Shown in pieces: positions 1-10,125 of a stretch of DNA of 64,000 bases; the stretch's first letter is position 1; every line of letters begins with the position of its first letter. The notes beneath the pieces were generated by a model. The model searched no databases. It saw only the letters and a list, made by a program, of their open reading frames with translations, and was not told where the DNA came from. The translations under genes were made by a program, and so were the position numbers. Origin of the DNA: Sandaracinus sp. (GTDB taxonomy: Bacteria > Myxococcota_A > Polyangia > Polyangiales > Houyiibacteriaceae); the NCBI GenBank assembly GCA_002699025.1, contig PABA01000232.1, forward strand, positions 122,609-186,608. Direction: 5' to 3'.

Positions 1-860
1 CCGCACATCGCCGCCGTGCAGTCCGCGTCGCAGCTCGCGCTCTCGCCGCCGTCGTCGCAATCCTCGCCGGCCGTCGCGTTCGTCACGCCGTCTCCGCACA
101 TCGCCGCCGTACAGTCCGCGTCGCAGCTCGCGCTCTCGCCGCCGTCGTCGCAGGTCTCCCCCGCCGTAGCGTTCGCCACGCCGTCGCCGCACATCACGGC
201 CGTGCAGTCCGCGTCGCACGTCGCGCTCTCCCCGCCGTCGTCGCAATCCTCGCCGGCCTCGACCACGCCGTTGCCGCACTGCAGCGGATCGCTTGCGATC
301 ACCCGGATCACCGATCCGTTCGGACACCCCGAGGCGACGACGTTGCGGATGGTGAACGTCGAGATGGGCGCGCCGGCGCCCGCGGCCGTCGCCGTGTAGG
401 TCCCGCGTGCGTCGTCGGCGCCCTCGGGGCTGAGCTGGTTCGCCACGATGGCGAAGTCGATCCCACCGGCTGGCGTCGAGTTGTCGAGCTCGCCCGGCAC
501 CAAGGTGTAGGGCGCGCCGTTCGCGTCGAGCTCGATGGCCTCGTCGTTGCCCCCGACCTCGGAGGCCGCGGTGATGGCCACCTCGACGCGCTGCACCGGG
601 GTCGAGAAGGTGAAGGTGATCTCCTCCCCCTCGGAGGGCGCGCAGTCGGAGTTGGCGATCCAGTAGCCGTTGATGCCGCCGTAGCTCAGGCGGGTCTCCT
701 GGGCGTTCGTCGGGCTGCTCAGGCCGACCACCATGTCCGGGAAGGTCTGCTCCGTCCCGGTCGTGGTGATCTCGTAGGACTGGGCCGCAGCTCCCGCCGA
801 CACGGACCACACGCAGAGGGCAGCTACCGCCGCCAGGCGAATCGACTCGAGCTCACGCAC
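1..860 (-). CDS. Exported protein with Myxococcus Cys-rich repeats (C-terminus beyond window)
   Basis: The GTG start at 860 is preceded by GGAGAGGTGG about 5 nt upstream. The N-terminus has a hydrophobic stretch ending in SAGAAAQS, a likely Sec signal peptide cleaved near residue 26. Residues about 30-185 form a beta-rich domain of unknown function. From about residue 195 the protein enters tandem units of the form [19 protein letters not shown] (first 19 residues), followed by xMCGDGVxNA, which matches the known Myxococcus Cys-rich (DUF4215-type) repeat. In the DNA these units are near-identical 93-bp copies. The reading frame is still open at position 1, so more repeats probably follow. It is likely a secreted or surface protein stabilised by disulfides; the ligand cannot be told. 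Confidence 0.8.
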   Translation of the reverse strand, partial: MRELESIRLAAVAALCVWSVSAGAAAQSYEITTTGTEQTFPDMVVGLSSPTNAQETRLSYGGINGYWIANSDCAPSEGEEITFTFSTPVQRVEVAITAASEVGGNDEAIELDANGAPYTLVPGELDNSTPAGGIDFAIVANQLSPEGADDARGTYTATAAGAGAPISTFTIRNVVASGCPNGSVIRVIASDPLQCGNGVVEAGEDCDDGGESATCDADCTAVMCGDGVANATAGETCDDGGESASCDADCTAAMCGDGVTNATAGEDCDDGGESASCDADCTAAMC

Positions 861-1056
861 GCTGCCACCTCTCCGGGAGGACGGGTCGATGAAGCAGGGG
901 GGCTCCCGGCCACGGGTCGCGACGCCTCCATCCGCCCAAGACGGATGTTTGTACCACACACGGGTCCAGCAGAGGTGGGCGAGCGGGCGCCCCGGCCCGA
1001 GCGCCCGCATGAGCGCGACCCCGGCGGGCGACCGCGCCAGGAGCGCGTACACACTC

Positions 1057-4000
1057 CTAGCGCGCCGGGCGCTGCCGCGTCTCGAACCACGGCCGGTACT
1101 CGGCCATGCGCCGCCGATGGGCCGAGGAGGCGTGCCGCCGGCAGGTCGAGTGCTCGTCCGAGCCCTCCGGCGCGGCCCAGCGGATCTCCACGCAGTCGTT
1201 CGGGTTGTAGGCCATCTCCATGGCCTCGCGCCGATCGACCACGTCCTTCAGCGTGAGCTCCCACTCGGACCCGTCGCTCCGCGCGTAGGTGAAGGCCCGC
1301 GCGGCCAGCTCCCGGTCGAGCAGCGCCCGCAGCTCCGCCACGGCCTCGCCCACGCCCGCCTCGTCCAGCCCGAAGCGCTCCGGGTTCCGCTCGACCTTGT
1401 CCGGGAAGCCGATGACGGCGTCGATGCTGATGAGCAGCCGGAGATCCCGGCTCGGCGTCGAGAAGTCCTCCCAGGGCCCCTCGGTCTGGAAGATGGCCGC
1501 CCCCTCGGGCATCTCGATGGGCCGAAAGCCCCGGCTCGCCATGAACTCCTCGCCGTTGCTCACGCTCACCACGCGCCGCGTCACGCTCTCCTCGAGCGCG
1601 TCCACGAGCGCCACCTGCGTCGAGCGCGGGTCGAGCGGGCGCGGGTTGATGAGCCCCTCCACGCGGTCGTAGAAGTCGTCGAGCGAGCCGCGGTACTGCA
1701 TGTCGCTGAAGGGCACGTGCTCGTCGCTCCGCCGCAGCTCCTCGTTCGTCAGCACGGCGATCGACTGCTCGCCGCGGTCGTAGACGACCGGCCGCCAGGC
1801 CTTGAAGCCGGCGCCGGCGTCGTCCGTGTCCGGCGTGAAGAGGAACGACCCCCGCCAGAAGCGCCGCCGCCCCACGGTTCCGTCCGGCTGGGCGTCGGCG
1901 CCGACGAGCACGCCGTAGCCGTCGAGGGTCTGCGGGAGCCAGGCGGCGACGACCAGGATGTGCCCGTAGGGATCCGCGAAGACCGTGCCCGGCCGCAGCG
2001 CCTCGCGCGTCAGGGGCACCGGGTACACGTCGGTCATGTCGTCGCCGGGCAGCGTGCGGTTGGACGACGAGTGCACGTTCCGCTTGAGCGTGCGGATCAG
2101 ATCCTCGAAGGCCGCGACGTCGTCGCTCGCCGTCACGGGCATCAGGTTCGTGTTCGGCGTGTCCCCGCATTGCGGCGGACGCCCGGCCCGGCCGCGGCGG
2201 CACTGGCGCCAGGCCATGGGCAGGCGGAGCTTCCAGGCGAAGTAGGCGCGCAGGAAGTAGGGCAGGTCGGCGCAGTCCGGCTCGAGGTCGAGGCGCCCGT
2301 CCTCCTCGAGCATGCGGTGGTCGTGGAGGATGTTCCGCGCCGGATCGCGCAGGAGCTCCTGGAGGTTCGACCAGGTCACCTCCTCGTCCGTCGGCTCGCG
2401 GAAGAGCTGCTCGACGAAGGTCGCGAAGAGGTTCTCGGTGTCCTCCTCCCAGCGCCAGCTCGGCACCCAGGCCGGCGTCTCGGCGCGCCGCGGCTCGTGC
2501 TCCGGGGCGTAGCGCACGACGGTGAAGCGCTCGCAGGCGACGCGCCGGCTTCCGTCGCCGAGGACGGCGGTCCAGCGCCCGGCGCGCGGCTCGGGCACCT
2601 CGGCCCACCAGCCCCAGGGCGGGCCGCCGGTCTCGTGGACGGCGGCCTCCACGCGCTCGCCGCGCGGGTCGAAGAGCGCCAGCTCGACGGGCCCCGGGTC
2701 GTCGCTCGCCGTGACGATGACGCGGAGGGGCTGGCCCGGGAAGGGGCGGTAGGGGCTCCGGAAGACGGCGCGGTCGAGGGCGTCGTCGCAGGGTGCGTCG
2801 TCGGCCGGCTTCGTGACGGGCGCGACGGGCCGCAGGGAGGCGGCGCCGCGGAGCTCGGGGCCCGGCGTGCCGCCGAGGACGACGACCTGGGTGACCCGGG
2901 CGAGGAAGTCGTCGCGGCTGCTCCCCTCGCCGAGCGAGAGGTCGGAGACGGCGACCCGGTCGACGCGGCGGATGGTCTCGAGGGGCTCGCCCTCGTCTCC
3001 CTCGGCGTCGCAGGGCTCCACGTACTCGCTGAACGAGTGGATCGCGTAGGGGCGCCCGCCGGCGTCCCGGCCGAGATAGAGCATGATGTGCCCGGGGAAG
3101 TGCAACAGCACGACGCCCTTCTTCAGGGCCGTGTCGATGAGGAGCTGCTTCTCGGCCGAGGGGATCGCCTCGACGTCGATGGCGAAGGTCCCGGCCTGGG
3201 CCTGGCGCGCGCTGTGGCGCGGGAGCTCGAGGCCGAAGGTGGCGAAGACGTCGAGGAGGAAGCGCGAGCAGTCGCGGCCGCCCTCGTGGCCGCCCCAGCC
3301 GTAGGGGGTGTCGAGGAGCGCGAAGGCCTCCTCGAGGACGGCGCGGCGGGTGAGCGGGCGCTGCGTGGGCACGAGCTCCGCGTCCGTCGTGGCCGGGACC
3401 AGGCCGCCCTCGGTCGCGAGGAGCGCGTCGCCCTCCCCTTCCGGGGCCGGCGCGACCAGGGCGCCCGCCGGCAGGGTCACGCGCGCCTCGCCGGCGCGGA
3501 AGGTGGCCTCGGCGGCGGTCCGGAGCCGTGGGGCGATCAGGACGGCGTCGCGCGAGGCGGCCGGGACGGCGGGCGAGAGCGGGGCGTCGGGCGCGAGCCA
3601 GCCGAGGGCGTAGCGGCTCCGCGCGAGGATCATCCCCCCGGGCCACTCGCCGAGGAGCTCGATCGGCTCCTGCGCGCGGATCGTGCTGCAGCCGTTCCGG
3701 TCGAAGGCCAGGTCGCGCGAGGGGGTGTAGAAGGGCGCGGCGCGCGGCGCGCAGCGGAGCGGGATCGGCGCGAGGGCGACGTGGAGGCGCGGCGCGGGCG
3801 CGAAGCCGGCCGGGACCTCGAAGGCGCTCAGGTCCTCGACGGGCTCGCCCTCGGCGTCGACGTAGGCCTCGCTCTCGAAGCGCTCGCGGAGGTAGGCGAG
3901 CCGCTCTTCGAGCTGCTCACGGAGCTTCTCGGCGCTCAGGGGCTGGTGGAGGGCCGGCTGGCGCGCCGGGTCCTCGCCGGCGAGGTGCGCGGCGTTCTGC

Positions 4001-4269
4001 GCGGCGACCTCGGCGGGCGTGAGCAGCTCGGCGTCGAGGTCGAGGCCTTCCTCCTCGGCGCGCTCGAGCCAGTGGGCGAGCGTGCGGTGGGCGGGCGTGA
4101 CGTGCGGGAGCGGGTCGGGGGCCGGCGCCTGGGCCGGGCAGGAGGCGGGCCGATCGGCGGCGGCCTCGCTGGCGGGCGCGCTGCTCCCGCGCACGGAGGA
4201 GGCCGGCGTCTCGCTGCTCGCGCCGCAGGCGAGCGCCAGGGCGAGCGGGATCGGGAGCAGAAGGCGCAT
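1057..4269 (-). CDS. Large lipoprotein with NlpC/P60 peptidase domain and a second papain-like domain
   Basis: This is a 1070-residue protein. It starts with ATG at 4269, giving a short signal ending LALALAC, so Cys15 is the probable lipidation site; the open frame upstream lacks a signal. Residues about 160-300 look like bacterial SH3-type modules. Residues about 310-400 match NlpC/P60 peptidases: TPYGWGG, then DCSR with nucleophile Cys334, and [11 protein letters not shown] with the catalytic His near 394. This family cleaves peptidoglycan stem peptides in the periplasm. Residues about 610-800 contain another Cys/His pair in similar context ([10 protein letters not shown], Cys666; [10 protein letters not shown], His near 769), suggesting a second, divergent papain-like domain. 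The gene faces away from the Cys-rich protein and is divergent from the hydrolase at 4417. Confidence 0.85.
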   Translation of the reverse strand: MRLLLPIPLALALACGASSETPASSVRGSSAPASEAAADRPASCPAQAPAPDPLPHVTPAHRTLAHWLERAEEEGLDLDAELLTPAEVAAQNAAHLAGEDPARQPALHQPLSAEKLREQLEERLAYLRERFESEAYVDAEGEPVEDLSAFEVPAGFAPAPRLHVALAPIPLRCAPRAAPFYTPSRDLAFDRNGCSTIRAQEPIELLGEWPGGMILARSRYALGWLAPDAPLSPAVPAASRDAVLIAPRLRTAAEATFRAGEARVTLPAGALVAPAPEGEGDALLATEGGLVPATTDAELVPTQRPLTRRAVLEEAFALLDTPYGWGGHEGGRDCSRFLLDVFATFGLELPRHSARQAQAGTFAIDVEAIPSAEKQLLIDTALKKGVVLLHFPGHIMLYLGRDAGGRPYAIHSFSEYVEPCDAEGDEGEPLETIRRVDRVAVSDLSLGEGSSRDDFLARVTQVVVLGGTPGPELRGAASLRPVAPVTKPADDAPCDDALDRAVFRSPYRPFPGQPLRVIVTASDDPGPVELALFDPRGERVEAAVHETGGPPWGWWAEVPEPRAGRWTAVLGDGSRRVACERFTVVRYAPEHEPRRAETPAWVPSWRWEEDTENLFATFVEQLFREPTDEEVTWSNLQELLRDPARNILHDHRMLEEDGRLDLEPDCADLPYFLRAYFAWKLRLPMAWRQCRRGRAGRPPQCGDTPNTNLMPVTASDDVAAFEDLIRTLKRNVHSSSNRTLPGDDMTDVYPVPLTREALRPGTVFADPYGHILVVAAWLPQTLDGYGVLVGADAQPDGTVGRRRFWRGSFLFTPDTDDAGAGFKAWRPVVYDRGEQSIAVLTNEELRRSDEHVPFSDMQYRGSLDDFYDRVEGLINPRPLDPRSTQVALVDALEESVTRRVVSVSNGEEFMASRGFRPIEMPEGAAIFQTEGPWEDFSTPSRDLRLLISIDAVIGFPDKVERNPERFGLDEAGVGEAVAELRALLDRELAARAFTYARSDGSEWELTLKDVVDRREAMEMAYNPNDCVEIRWAAPEGSDEHSTCRRHASSAHRRRMAEYRPWFETRQRPAR

Positions 4270-4416
4270 CGGGTCCACGTTAGTCCTTCGACCCGATCCG
4301 GGCATGTTCCCCGCGGGCCTCGCCCGGGAGAAACCGCACGCAGGAGCGCGATGCTTCCCGGGCGCCGCCCGCGTCCGCGCTGGCGAAGCGACCCGCCGCC
4401 GCGGCATCCTCGTGGG

Positions 4417-5364
4417 GTGCCCTCGCTCCACGGCCACTACTGGACCTTCCGCCCCTTCCTCGCCGCCACCCTCGCGCCCGCGCCGCCGCCCCCCTCGCGG
4501 CACTGGCGGACCTACCTGGACGATCCGGTGGCAGGGCGCGTCCGGCTCACGGGCCGGCTCCAGGAGGCGCCGGGGGCCGACGCGCTGCTGGTGGTCGTGC
4601 ACGGGCTCGGGGGGAGCCACGGGAGCACCTACGCCCTCGACGCGGCCCGCGCCGCCGCCCGCGCCGGGCTGAGCTGCCTGCGCCTCAACCTCCGGGGCGC
4701 CGACCGCAAGGGCGTCGACTTCTACCACGCGGGGCTCACGGCCGACCTGCGCGCCGTGCTGGCCGACCGGGATGTGCGCGCCTACGAGCGGGTCCACCTG
4801 CTCGGCTACTCGCTCGGGGGGCACCTGGTGCTCCGCTACGCCGCCGAGGGCGTCGACCCGCGGGTCGCGAGCGTGGCGACGGTCTGCGCGCCGGTCGACC
4901 TCGAGGCGGGCGCGCGGGAGATCGACCAGCCGAAGGGCGCGGTCTACCGGCGCCACGTGCTGCGGGGGCTGAAGGAGATCTACGGGCAGGTCGCCCGGCG
5001 CCGGCCGGTGGCGGCGCCGCTCGAGGAGGTGCGCGCCATCGACACGATCCGCGACTGGGACGATCGGGTCGTCGCGCCGCGCTTCGGCTTCGCGGACGCG
5101 GAGGACTACTGGGCGAAGACGAGCGTCGGGCCGCGGCTGGACGCGGTGGAGGTGCCGGCGCTGGTGGTGACGGCGGAGCAGGATCCGATGGTCTTCGCGC
5201 ACACGGTGCGGCCCCACCTCGAGGGGCGCGCGAACCTGCGGCAGGTCTTCCTCGAGCGGGGCGGCCACGTGGGCTTCCCGCCGGGCGTCGACCTGGGGCT
5301 CGGGCTCGCGCATCGCGGCGGGCTCGAGGACCAGGTGCTGGCGTGGCTCCGGGCGCCGGGCTGA
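4417..5364 (+). CDS. Alpha/beta hydrolase, YheT-like
   Basis: The 315-residue protein starts at GTG 4417, the first start that keeps the family N-terminus (HGHYWT near residue 5). It has the oxyanion-side HGLGG motif, the nucleophile elbow GYSLGGH, an acidic residue in EQDP and the catalytic histidine in GGHVGF. This set is typical of the YheT/UPF0017 group of serine hydrolases, which act on ester substrates in the cytoplasm; the natural substrate is unknown. No strong ribosome site is visible. It stands alone on the plus strand, divergent from the NlpC/P60 lipoprotein and convergent with the beta-barrel gene at 5474. Confidence 0.85.
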   Translation: MPSLHGHYWTFRPFLAATLAPAPPPPSRHWRTYLDDPVAGRVRLTGRLQEAPGADALLVVVHGLGGSHGSTYALDAARAAARAGLSCLRLNLRGADRKGVDFYHAGLTADLRAVLADRDVRAYERVHLLGYSLGGHLVLRYAAEGVDPRVASVATVCAPVDLEAGAREIDQPKGAVYRRHVLRGLKEIYGQVARRRPVAAPLEEVRAIDTIRDWDDRVVAPRFGFADAEDYWAKTSVGPRLDAVEVPALVVTAEQDPMVFAHTVRPHLEGRANLRQVFLERGGHVGFPPGVDLGLGLAHRGGLEDQVLAWLRAPG

Positions 5365-5473
5365 GCGGGGCGGAGGCGGCGGTGTCGGCGCGCCGACCGC
5401 GTGCCGCTCGTGGTTGCCCCGGCCCCGCCTCGGCCTCCGGGCACGAACAGGGGCAGGGGCAGGGGTCTTCTGC

Positions 5474-7099
5474 TCAGTAGCGGTAAGCCAGCTCCAGCGA
5501 GTAGCCGAAGTACTGGTCGAGGGCCCCGCCGGCGATGAAGGGGTCGCCCGGCTCCGGGTTCATCGAGAAGAAGTAGCGGCGCATGTTCCAGCCGAGGCGC
5601 ACCTCGAAGCCCGCGTCGAAGGACCAGCCGAGGAGCAGCTCGGTCTCGACGCCGCCGGCGTTGGAGCGCGGGAACCAGATCTCCTCCTCCACGCCGCCGA
5701 GGTCGAGCAGGATCAGGTACGCGGCGCGACCGATCACCCGCAGCCCCGCGATGGGCGCGAGGCGGGCCTCGAGCTGCATCTTCACGAAGCGGTAGGTGAC
5801 GCCGGGCACCTGCGGGATGTTCAGCCGCCCGGGCTGCGACGGGCCGGCCGCCTCGATGACGAAGTTGTGCAGGCCGTAGCCGAGGCCGAAGGAGAACTCC
5901 TGCCGGCCGTAGGGCACGCGACCGCGCATGCCCACGTACCAGGCGCGCGACGAGGTGGGGAAGGTCTCGCCGTCGGCGCGCGTCGAGTCGATGCCGAAGG
6001 CCCGCTCGTAGCGGAAGTCGAAGCCCACGTGCGCGAGGAACATGTCGCTGAAATGGGCCACCGGGTACCAGCGCCCGCGGAAGAGGAGCGCCGGTCCGAG
6101 GTCGAGCGTGTACTCCCGGAGGAGGCCGTAGAGGTCGTCGTTGTAGCGGAGCTTCCGGCTGAAGAGGTGGAGGCCCACGGAGATGTCGAGGGCGTTGTAG
6201 GCCTGCTCGCCGGCGTCGTCGGCCACGCCCTCCGCGATGGGCCCGGTGGGCCGCTCGGGCTCCGGCTCGGGCTCGGGCTCGGGCCGGGACTCCTCGGGTG
6301 GGGGCGCGCTCGTCTGGCCGACGGCCCGCTCGACGGCGCTCGTGCCGCGCCGGGCCGAGGCCACGAGGCGCCCCAAGCTCGAGCCGCGGAAGGTGAAGCT
6401 GTCGACGACCCGGCCGTCCGCGCCGTTTCGCACCTCGACCTCGCTCGTCCAGCGGCGCCCGGCGCGATCGTTCCGGCCGACCACGTAGGCGGCGACCTCC
6501 ATCTCGCGGGCGGCCGTCACCAGCCCCTCGGGGGTCTCGATGTCGACGCCGAGCGCGTCGCCCGCCGCGGCGAGGTCGTCGCGGGGCACCAGATCGAGGT
6601 CCGTGCGCGCCAGCGCCCGCACGATCTGGTTGCGCACGCGGGCACCCCCGGGACCTTCGAAGTCACCCACCACGACGCGCCGCCGGGGTCCGGGCGGGGC
6701 CGCCGGCTCGGCCCGTTGCAGGATGGCGTCGATGCGGCGGGCGAGCTGCGCGCCGAGGCCGCCGAGGCCGCGAGCCCGGGCCGCCGTCGTATCGATCTCC
6801 GTGCCGGCGGCGTCCGAGACGCGCACGCGGGCGCGCCAGGCGCCGCCGCGACGCCGGATGATCGCCTCGACGACGAGGTCCGCGCCGGCGCTCTGGGCGA
6901 TCTCCTCGGGGGAGTCGCCCTCGGCGTCGGCGCTGACGATCTGGTGACCGGCGCGGTCGAGGCGCTGGGCGACGGAACGCGCGACGCGGGTGCTCCGCTG
7001 GCCGGAGAAGGAGAGCGCGACGCCCTGGGCCTGGGCCTCGGCGGCGACGCCGAGGGAGCCGAGCACGAGCAGCGAGGCGAAGAGGCTGTTCAGGCGCAT
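5474..7099 (-). CDS. Exported outer-membrane protein with C-terminal beta-barrel
   Basis: This 541-residue protein begins with a Sec signal ending AEAQAQG. Residues about 25-230 contain alpha/beta segments resembling periplasmic TolB-N-like folds (repeated AGADLVVEAII / VVVGDFEGPGG patterns). A Pro-Glu linker of PEPEPEPEPE type lies near residue 265. From about residue 285 to the end there are alternating amphipathic strands rich in Tyr and Arg, and the chain ends in LELAYRY. A terminal aromatic of this kind is the usual sorting signal for outer-membrane barrels. The start codon overlaps the stop of the upstream lipoprotein gene by one base (TGATG), so the two are translationally coupled and probably act together in the envelope. 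The family is not recognised. Confidence 0.75.
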   Translation of the reverse strand: MRLNSLFASLLVLGSLGVAAEAQAQGVALSFSGQRSTRVARSVAQRLDRAGHQIVSADAEGDSPEEIAQSAGADLVVEAIIRRRGGAWRARVRVSDAAGTEIDTTAARARGLGGLGAQLARRIDAILQRAEPAAPPGPRRRVVVGDFEGPGGARVRNQIVRALARTDLDLVPRDDLAAAGDALGVDIETPEGLVTAAREMEVAAYVVGRNDRAGRRWTSEVEVRNGADGRVVDSFTFRGSSLGRLVASARRGTSAVERAVGQTSAPPPEESRPEPEPEPEPERPTGPIAEGVADDAGEQAYNALDISVGLHLFSRKLRYNDDLYGLLREYTLDLGPALLFRGRWYPVAHFSDMFLAHVGFDFRYERAFGIDSTRADGETFPTSSRAWYVGMRGRVPYGRQEFSFGLGYGLHNFVIEAAGPSQPGRLNIPQVPGVTYRFVKMQLEARLAPIAGLRVIGRAAYLILLDLGGVEEEIWFPRSNAGGVETELLLGWSFDAGFEVRLGWNMRRYFFSMNPEPGDPFIAGGALDQYFGYSLELAYRY

Positions 7100-7920
7100 C
7101 AGGGACGCTCGCAGATGCAGTAGTCGGCCATGTTGCCGCGGTCCTCGCACCCGAAGGGCTCCGCCTCGTTGAACGCGCACTCGCCCGGGACGTCCGCGTA
7201 GGAGGCCGTGCAGACGAGGCCGGCGGCGCCGCAGACGTCGGCGCAGGTGGAGTCGGGCCCGTCGTCGAAGATCCCCTCGCAGGAGTCGGCGGAGCTCTGG
7301 CAGAGGCGCCAGTTGGGCGCGTCGTCGATGGGCGAGCAGTCGACGGGCTCGGGGCCCGCGTCCTCCATCGGCGTCCCGGCGTCCTCTTCGGGGCCCGCGT
7401 CTTCGCCCGGTCCCGCGTCGTCGCCCATGGGGACGCCGCCGTCGTGGCCCTCGAGGTTGACCTGGATCCAGCGCTGGACGCAGGCGATCTCGTTGCCGTT
7501 CAGGCGCGAGAGGAAGGGCATCTGGTCGCCGCAGCCGGGCGGGATGGCCCCCGGCCCGCGGATCTTGTCGAGCAGGAAGCTGTTGAGCACGTCGTCCGGG
7601 TCGACGCGGACGCGCCCGTCGCACTGGGTCGCATCGACGTTCATGAGCTCGGCGAAGACGTCCGGCGCGTCGACGAGGTTCAGCTCCGCGGCCGGCTCGT
7701 CGCCGGCGTGGCAGCTGTCGGTCCCGCAGCGCATCTCGAAGATCTCGCGCTCGACGTCGATGTCGCCGACGCACTCCGGGAGAGGGGTGCTCGGGAAACG
7801 ATCGGCGTCTTGGAGGTCGCCGGGGCAGCCCCCGAGGGCGACGAGCGACGCGGAGAGGAGCGCCAGCGCGAGCGCGCGCCGGGGCCAGGGCGGCCGGGGG
7901 GCCGGGGTCGAGTCAACCAT
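7099..7920 (-). CDS. Lipoprotein with cytochrome-c-like CX4CH motif
   Basis: The protein has 273 residues and a signal peptide ending LVALGGC, a lipobox. After the lipidated Cys the sequence reads PECVGDIDV...RCGTDSCHAGDEP. The C-x4-C-H arrangement is a variant haem c-attachment motif seen in many myxobacterial lipoproteins of the planctomycete-cytochrome type. The later segment MPFLSRLNGNEIACVQRWIQ (residues about 140-160) resembles the region holding the second axial Met and the closing helix of those proteins. An Asp/Gly/Pro-rich linker (DAGPGEDAGPEEDAG) follows, then a small Cys-rich domain with eight or more cysteines. It is coupled by a TGATG overlap to the beta-barrel gene. Haem binding is inferred, not shown. 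Confidence 0.7.
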   Translation of the reverse strand: MVDSTPAPRPPWPRRALALALLSASLVALGGCPGDLQDADRFPSTPLPECVGDIDVEREIFEMRCGTDSCHAGDEPAAELNLVDAPDVFAELMNVDATQCDGRVRVDPDDVLNSFLLDKIRGPGAIPPGCGDQMPFLSRLNGNEIACVQRWIQVNLEGHDGGVPMGDDAGPGEDAGPEEDAGTPMEDAGPEPVDCSPIDDAPNWRLCQSSADSCEGIFDDGPDSTCADVCGAAGLVCTASYADVPGECAFNEAEPFGCEDRGNMADYCICERP

Positions 7921-8339
7921 CCGCGGCGAGGATACCAGGGCGCGGGCGGAACGGGGCGGTGGGCGACGGGGCGGTCGGTAGGGCATGGGAAGGGGGCGGA
8001 CGGCGCGCGGGCTGGAGGCCCGGGGCGGGGTCGGGGGCGAGGAGCAGCCCGACGGGGCGAACGAAGTGAGTCGCGTTCGATTCGTGCTCGGCGAAGGGCT
8101 CGTCGAATCTCCGGGGTACTTCAAGGGTCGTGCCAGAGAGCGAGGGGGCTCCGGGTCCGGGTTTTCCCGGGCCCCGTCCGCCCGGCCGGCGGGCGCGCGG
8201 GGGACGGGGGACCTCGGCGTAGCCCTGGGGGATTCACGCTCCGCGCCGGATAGGACCGCCGAGCGGCCGGAAGAGGCTCAAACGCGTCGCCGCCAGGCCC
8301 GACCGCGCCGCCGGGGGAAGGACGCGGAGCGGCGGGCGC
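7921..8339. other. Intergenic region with a GC-rich hairpin
   Basis: No gene is supported here. A hairpin with 9-bp arms (8153-8161 and 8166-8174, one G-T pair) and a TTTT loop lies about 165 bp beyond the stop of the minus-strand YfiM-like gene. It could end the channel-hydrolase-YfiM transcript, but no T-tract follows. The remainder should hold the promoter of the lipoprotein starting at 7920; no clear -35/-10 is visible. Confidence 0.35.
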
Positions 8340-8726
8340 CTACCAGCTCCCCACGAGCGGCGGCTCGCCCCTTGCCGCGCGGACGACGATCCCGAGCAGC
8401 CAGCCGAAGAGCAGGCCCGAGGCCACACCGACGGCGTCCCAGAAGAGATCGCGCCCCGATGGGTCGCCGTCCTCCCGGAGCGCGTCGACGAGCTCCTTGC
8501 CGAGCCCGGCCCCGGCGCCGATCGCCGCGGCCACCCCGAAGCGGAGCGGCTCCCGCTCGTCGACGAGGGCCACGACCCCGTAGGCGCCGAGCGTGATCGC
8601 GGCGCTCAGGCTCAGGTGCAGCGCCTTGTCGCGCCCCCACCACGGGTCGTCGGCCCGGGCCGCGCCCGGCGCCAGGAGCGACGCGGAGAGCAGCAGCGCC
8701 AGGCCCAGCGCGACGCCCCGCCTCAC
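8340..8726 (-). CDS. Small exported membrane protein, YfiM/DUF2279-like
   Basis: The 128-residue protein has a signal peptide (cleavage after PGAARA), then WWGRDKALHLSLSAAITLGAY, a segment with the DKxLHL pattern of YfiM/DUF2279 proteins. Next come GAGLGKELVDAL and DLFWDAVGVASGLLFGWLLGI, giving two or three membrane-inserted helices. In the family these are small envelope proteins without a firmly known function. It starts 7 nt after the stop of the alpha/beta hydrolase gene and is therefore in the same operon. Confidence 0.7.
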   Translation of the reverse strand: MRRGVALGLALLLSASLLAPGAARADDPWWGRDKALHLSLSAAITLGAYGVVALVDEREPLRFGVAAAIGAGAGLGKELVDALREDGDPSGRDLFWDAVGVASGLLFGWLLGIVVRAARGEPPLVGSW

Positions 8727-8733
8727 GACGGCC

Positions 8734-9882
8734 TCACGACGCCCCGCCTCGAGGGGGCGCCCCGGCCTCGTCGAGGAAGGCCACGACCCGGGGAAAGACC
8801 TCCTCCCGCGCCGTCTGCCCCACGGCCAGGTCGCCGTGCCCGTAGTCGCCGGAGGCGCCCTGCGCCTTGCCGATCACCTCGAAGCGCTTCGGCGTGTCCT
8901 GCTCGGCGCCCCAGACCTCGAAGCCGGCCTCGACCGCCTCGGGCGGGGCGATGCGATCGGCCGCCCCGGCGAGGAAGAGCGCCGGCACCTCGACCTCGGC
9001 GAGCCGGTCGATCACGCGCTCGCCGCCCGCGCGCACCTCGCCGTGGACGAGCTGCTCCGCGAGGTCCGCGTTGAGGCTGGCGGGGACGTCCTCGATGACG
9101 TTGACCAGCGCCGCCGGCGCGTGCCCGGGCGCGAGGTGCTCGTGGTTGTAGACGAGCGCGTGCCAGGGCGTGCGCAGCCAGTCGGCGGCGAAGGCGTAGC
9201 TCCGGGCCGCGAGCCGCAGCGGGAAGGTCGGCACGAGCCAGCGCGGGAGGCGGGCGAGGAAGCGGAGGCCCGGGAGCGGCGAGAGCACCCGCGCCGGCGA
9301 GCCGATGATCACGGCGCGGCGGAGCCGACCCTGGTCGAGGGCGGCGCTCCCGAGGGCGGCGTAGAGGAGCATGCCGCCCATGGAGAAGCCGACGTAGTCG
9401 AGGCGGCCGGCGCCCGTGCGCTCGAGGACGGCGGCGATGGCCTCGGGGACGTCGTGGCGGGCCATGGCGTCGAAGCGGACGCGCACCTTGCGCCGCTCGC
9501 GGCGGGGCAGGCCGCTCCGGAGGGTGAGCAGCCAGACGTCGCGGCCGCGCTCACCGAGCATGCGGGCGAGGCTGACCTGCGGGTGCGCGTCGAGGTTGCG
9601 GTGGTTCGCGGCGACGCCGTGCACGAGGAGCACCGGCGGCCGGGTGACGTCGACGCGCTCGGGGGAGAGCAAGCGGCGGAGGACGAAGCGGCCGCCGTCG
9701 CCGGCCTCGAGGGGGAGCACCTCGTGGTAGCGCATGGGGACGGCGAGGCGGCGCACCCAGAAGACGAGGTGCAGCCACCAGGCGACGAGGAGGGCGAGGA
9801 CACCGAGGCCCAACCAGAGCCAGAGGGTCCACTCGCCGGTCGCCGCGTCCACCCCTTCGATGTGGCAAGGCCGAGCGGGCAT
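8734..9882 (-). CDS. Membrane-anchored alpha/beta hydrolase
   Basis: This is a 382-residue protein. Residues about 18-45 form one hydrophobic helix (LWLGLGVLALLVAWWLHLVF), so the enzyme is tethered to the inner membrane. The catalytic fold follows: HGVAANHRN (oxyanion loop), GFSMGGM (nucleophile Ser), and GDYGHGDLAVG near the C-terminus with the likely catalytic His; an Asp lies in LAGAADRIAPP. The overall pattern resembles PhaC-like or lipase-type hydrolases, but the synthase-specific Cys nucleophile is replaced by Ser, so an esterase or lipase role is more likely than polymer synthesis. It is followed after 7 nt by the YfiM-like gene. Confidence 0.8.
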   Translation of the reverse strand: MPARPCHIEGVDAATGEWTLWLWLGLGVLALLVAWWLHLVFWVRRLAVPMRYHEVLPLEAGDGGRFVLRRLLSPERVDVTRPPVLLVHGVAANHRNLDAHPQVSLARMLGERGRDVWLLTLRSGLPRRERRKVRVRFDAMARHDVPEAIAAVLERTGAGRLDYVGFSMGGMLLYAALGSAALDQGRLRRAVIIGSPARVLSPLPGLRFLARLPRWLVPTFPLRLAARSYAFAADWLRTPWHALVYNHEHLAPGHAPAALVNVIEDVPASLNADLAEQLVHGEVRAGGERVIDRLAEVEVPALFLAGAADRIAPPEAVEAGFEVWGAEQDTPKRFEVIGKAQGASGDYGHGDLAVGQTAREEVFPRVVAFLDEAGAPPRGGAS

Positions 9883-10125
9883 GGCAAGGCGCCCGGGGGA
9901 CGAGACGCGCCCCTCGGCCTCCTGGCGGCGCCCGCGGATCCACCTCTCTTCGCGCCCTCGGAGCGTCGCGCGGGGCGACCGCGGCGTCGGCCACGGGGCG
10001 TCGAGAGCGCTCGAAGCCCCCGTGCTCCTCCGCCTCCTGCCGGCGGCGCGGGCCCCGGGGAGGGCCTGCCGCGCCCACGTCGGCGGAGCGCGCGAGGCAT
10101 GGAGCGGGCCTGCCGCGCCCTCGCC

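Noticed and set aside
1-273. Array of 93-bp repeats as a non-coding element
   Set aside because: The period is a multiple of three and the minus frame reads in-frame Cys-rich repeats of a known family; it is coding.
889-5364. Very long plus-strand open frame across the NlpC/P60 lipoprotein gene
   Set aside because: Its product over the first 3500 bases is Arg/Gly/Ala-rich noise opposite a clear lipoprotein. Only the last 948 bases form a real gene (the YheT-like hydrolase).
8734-9882. Polyhydroxyalkanoate synthase
   Set aside because: The nucleophile is Ser in GFSMGG, not the Cys of PhaC, and the enzyme is membrane-anchored; a general hydrolase is the safer call.
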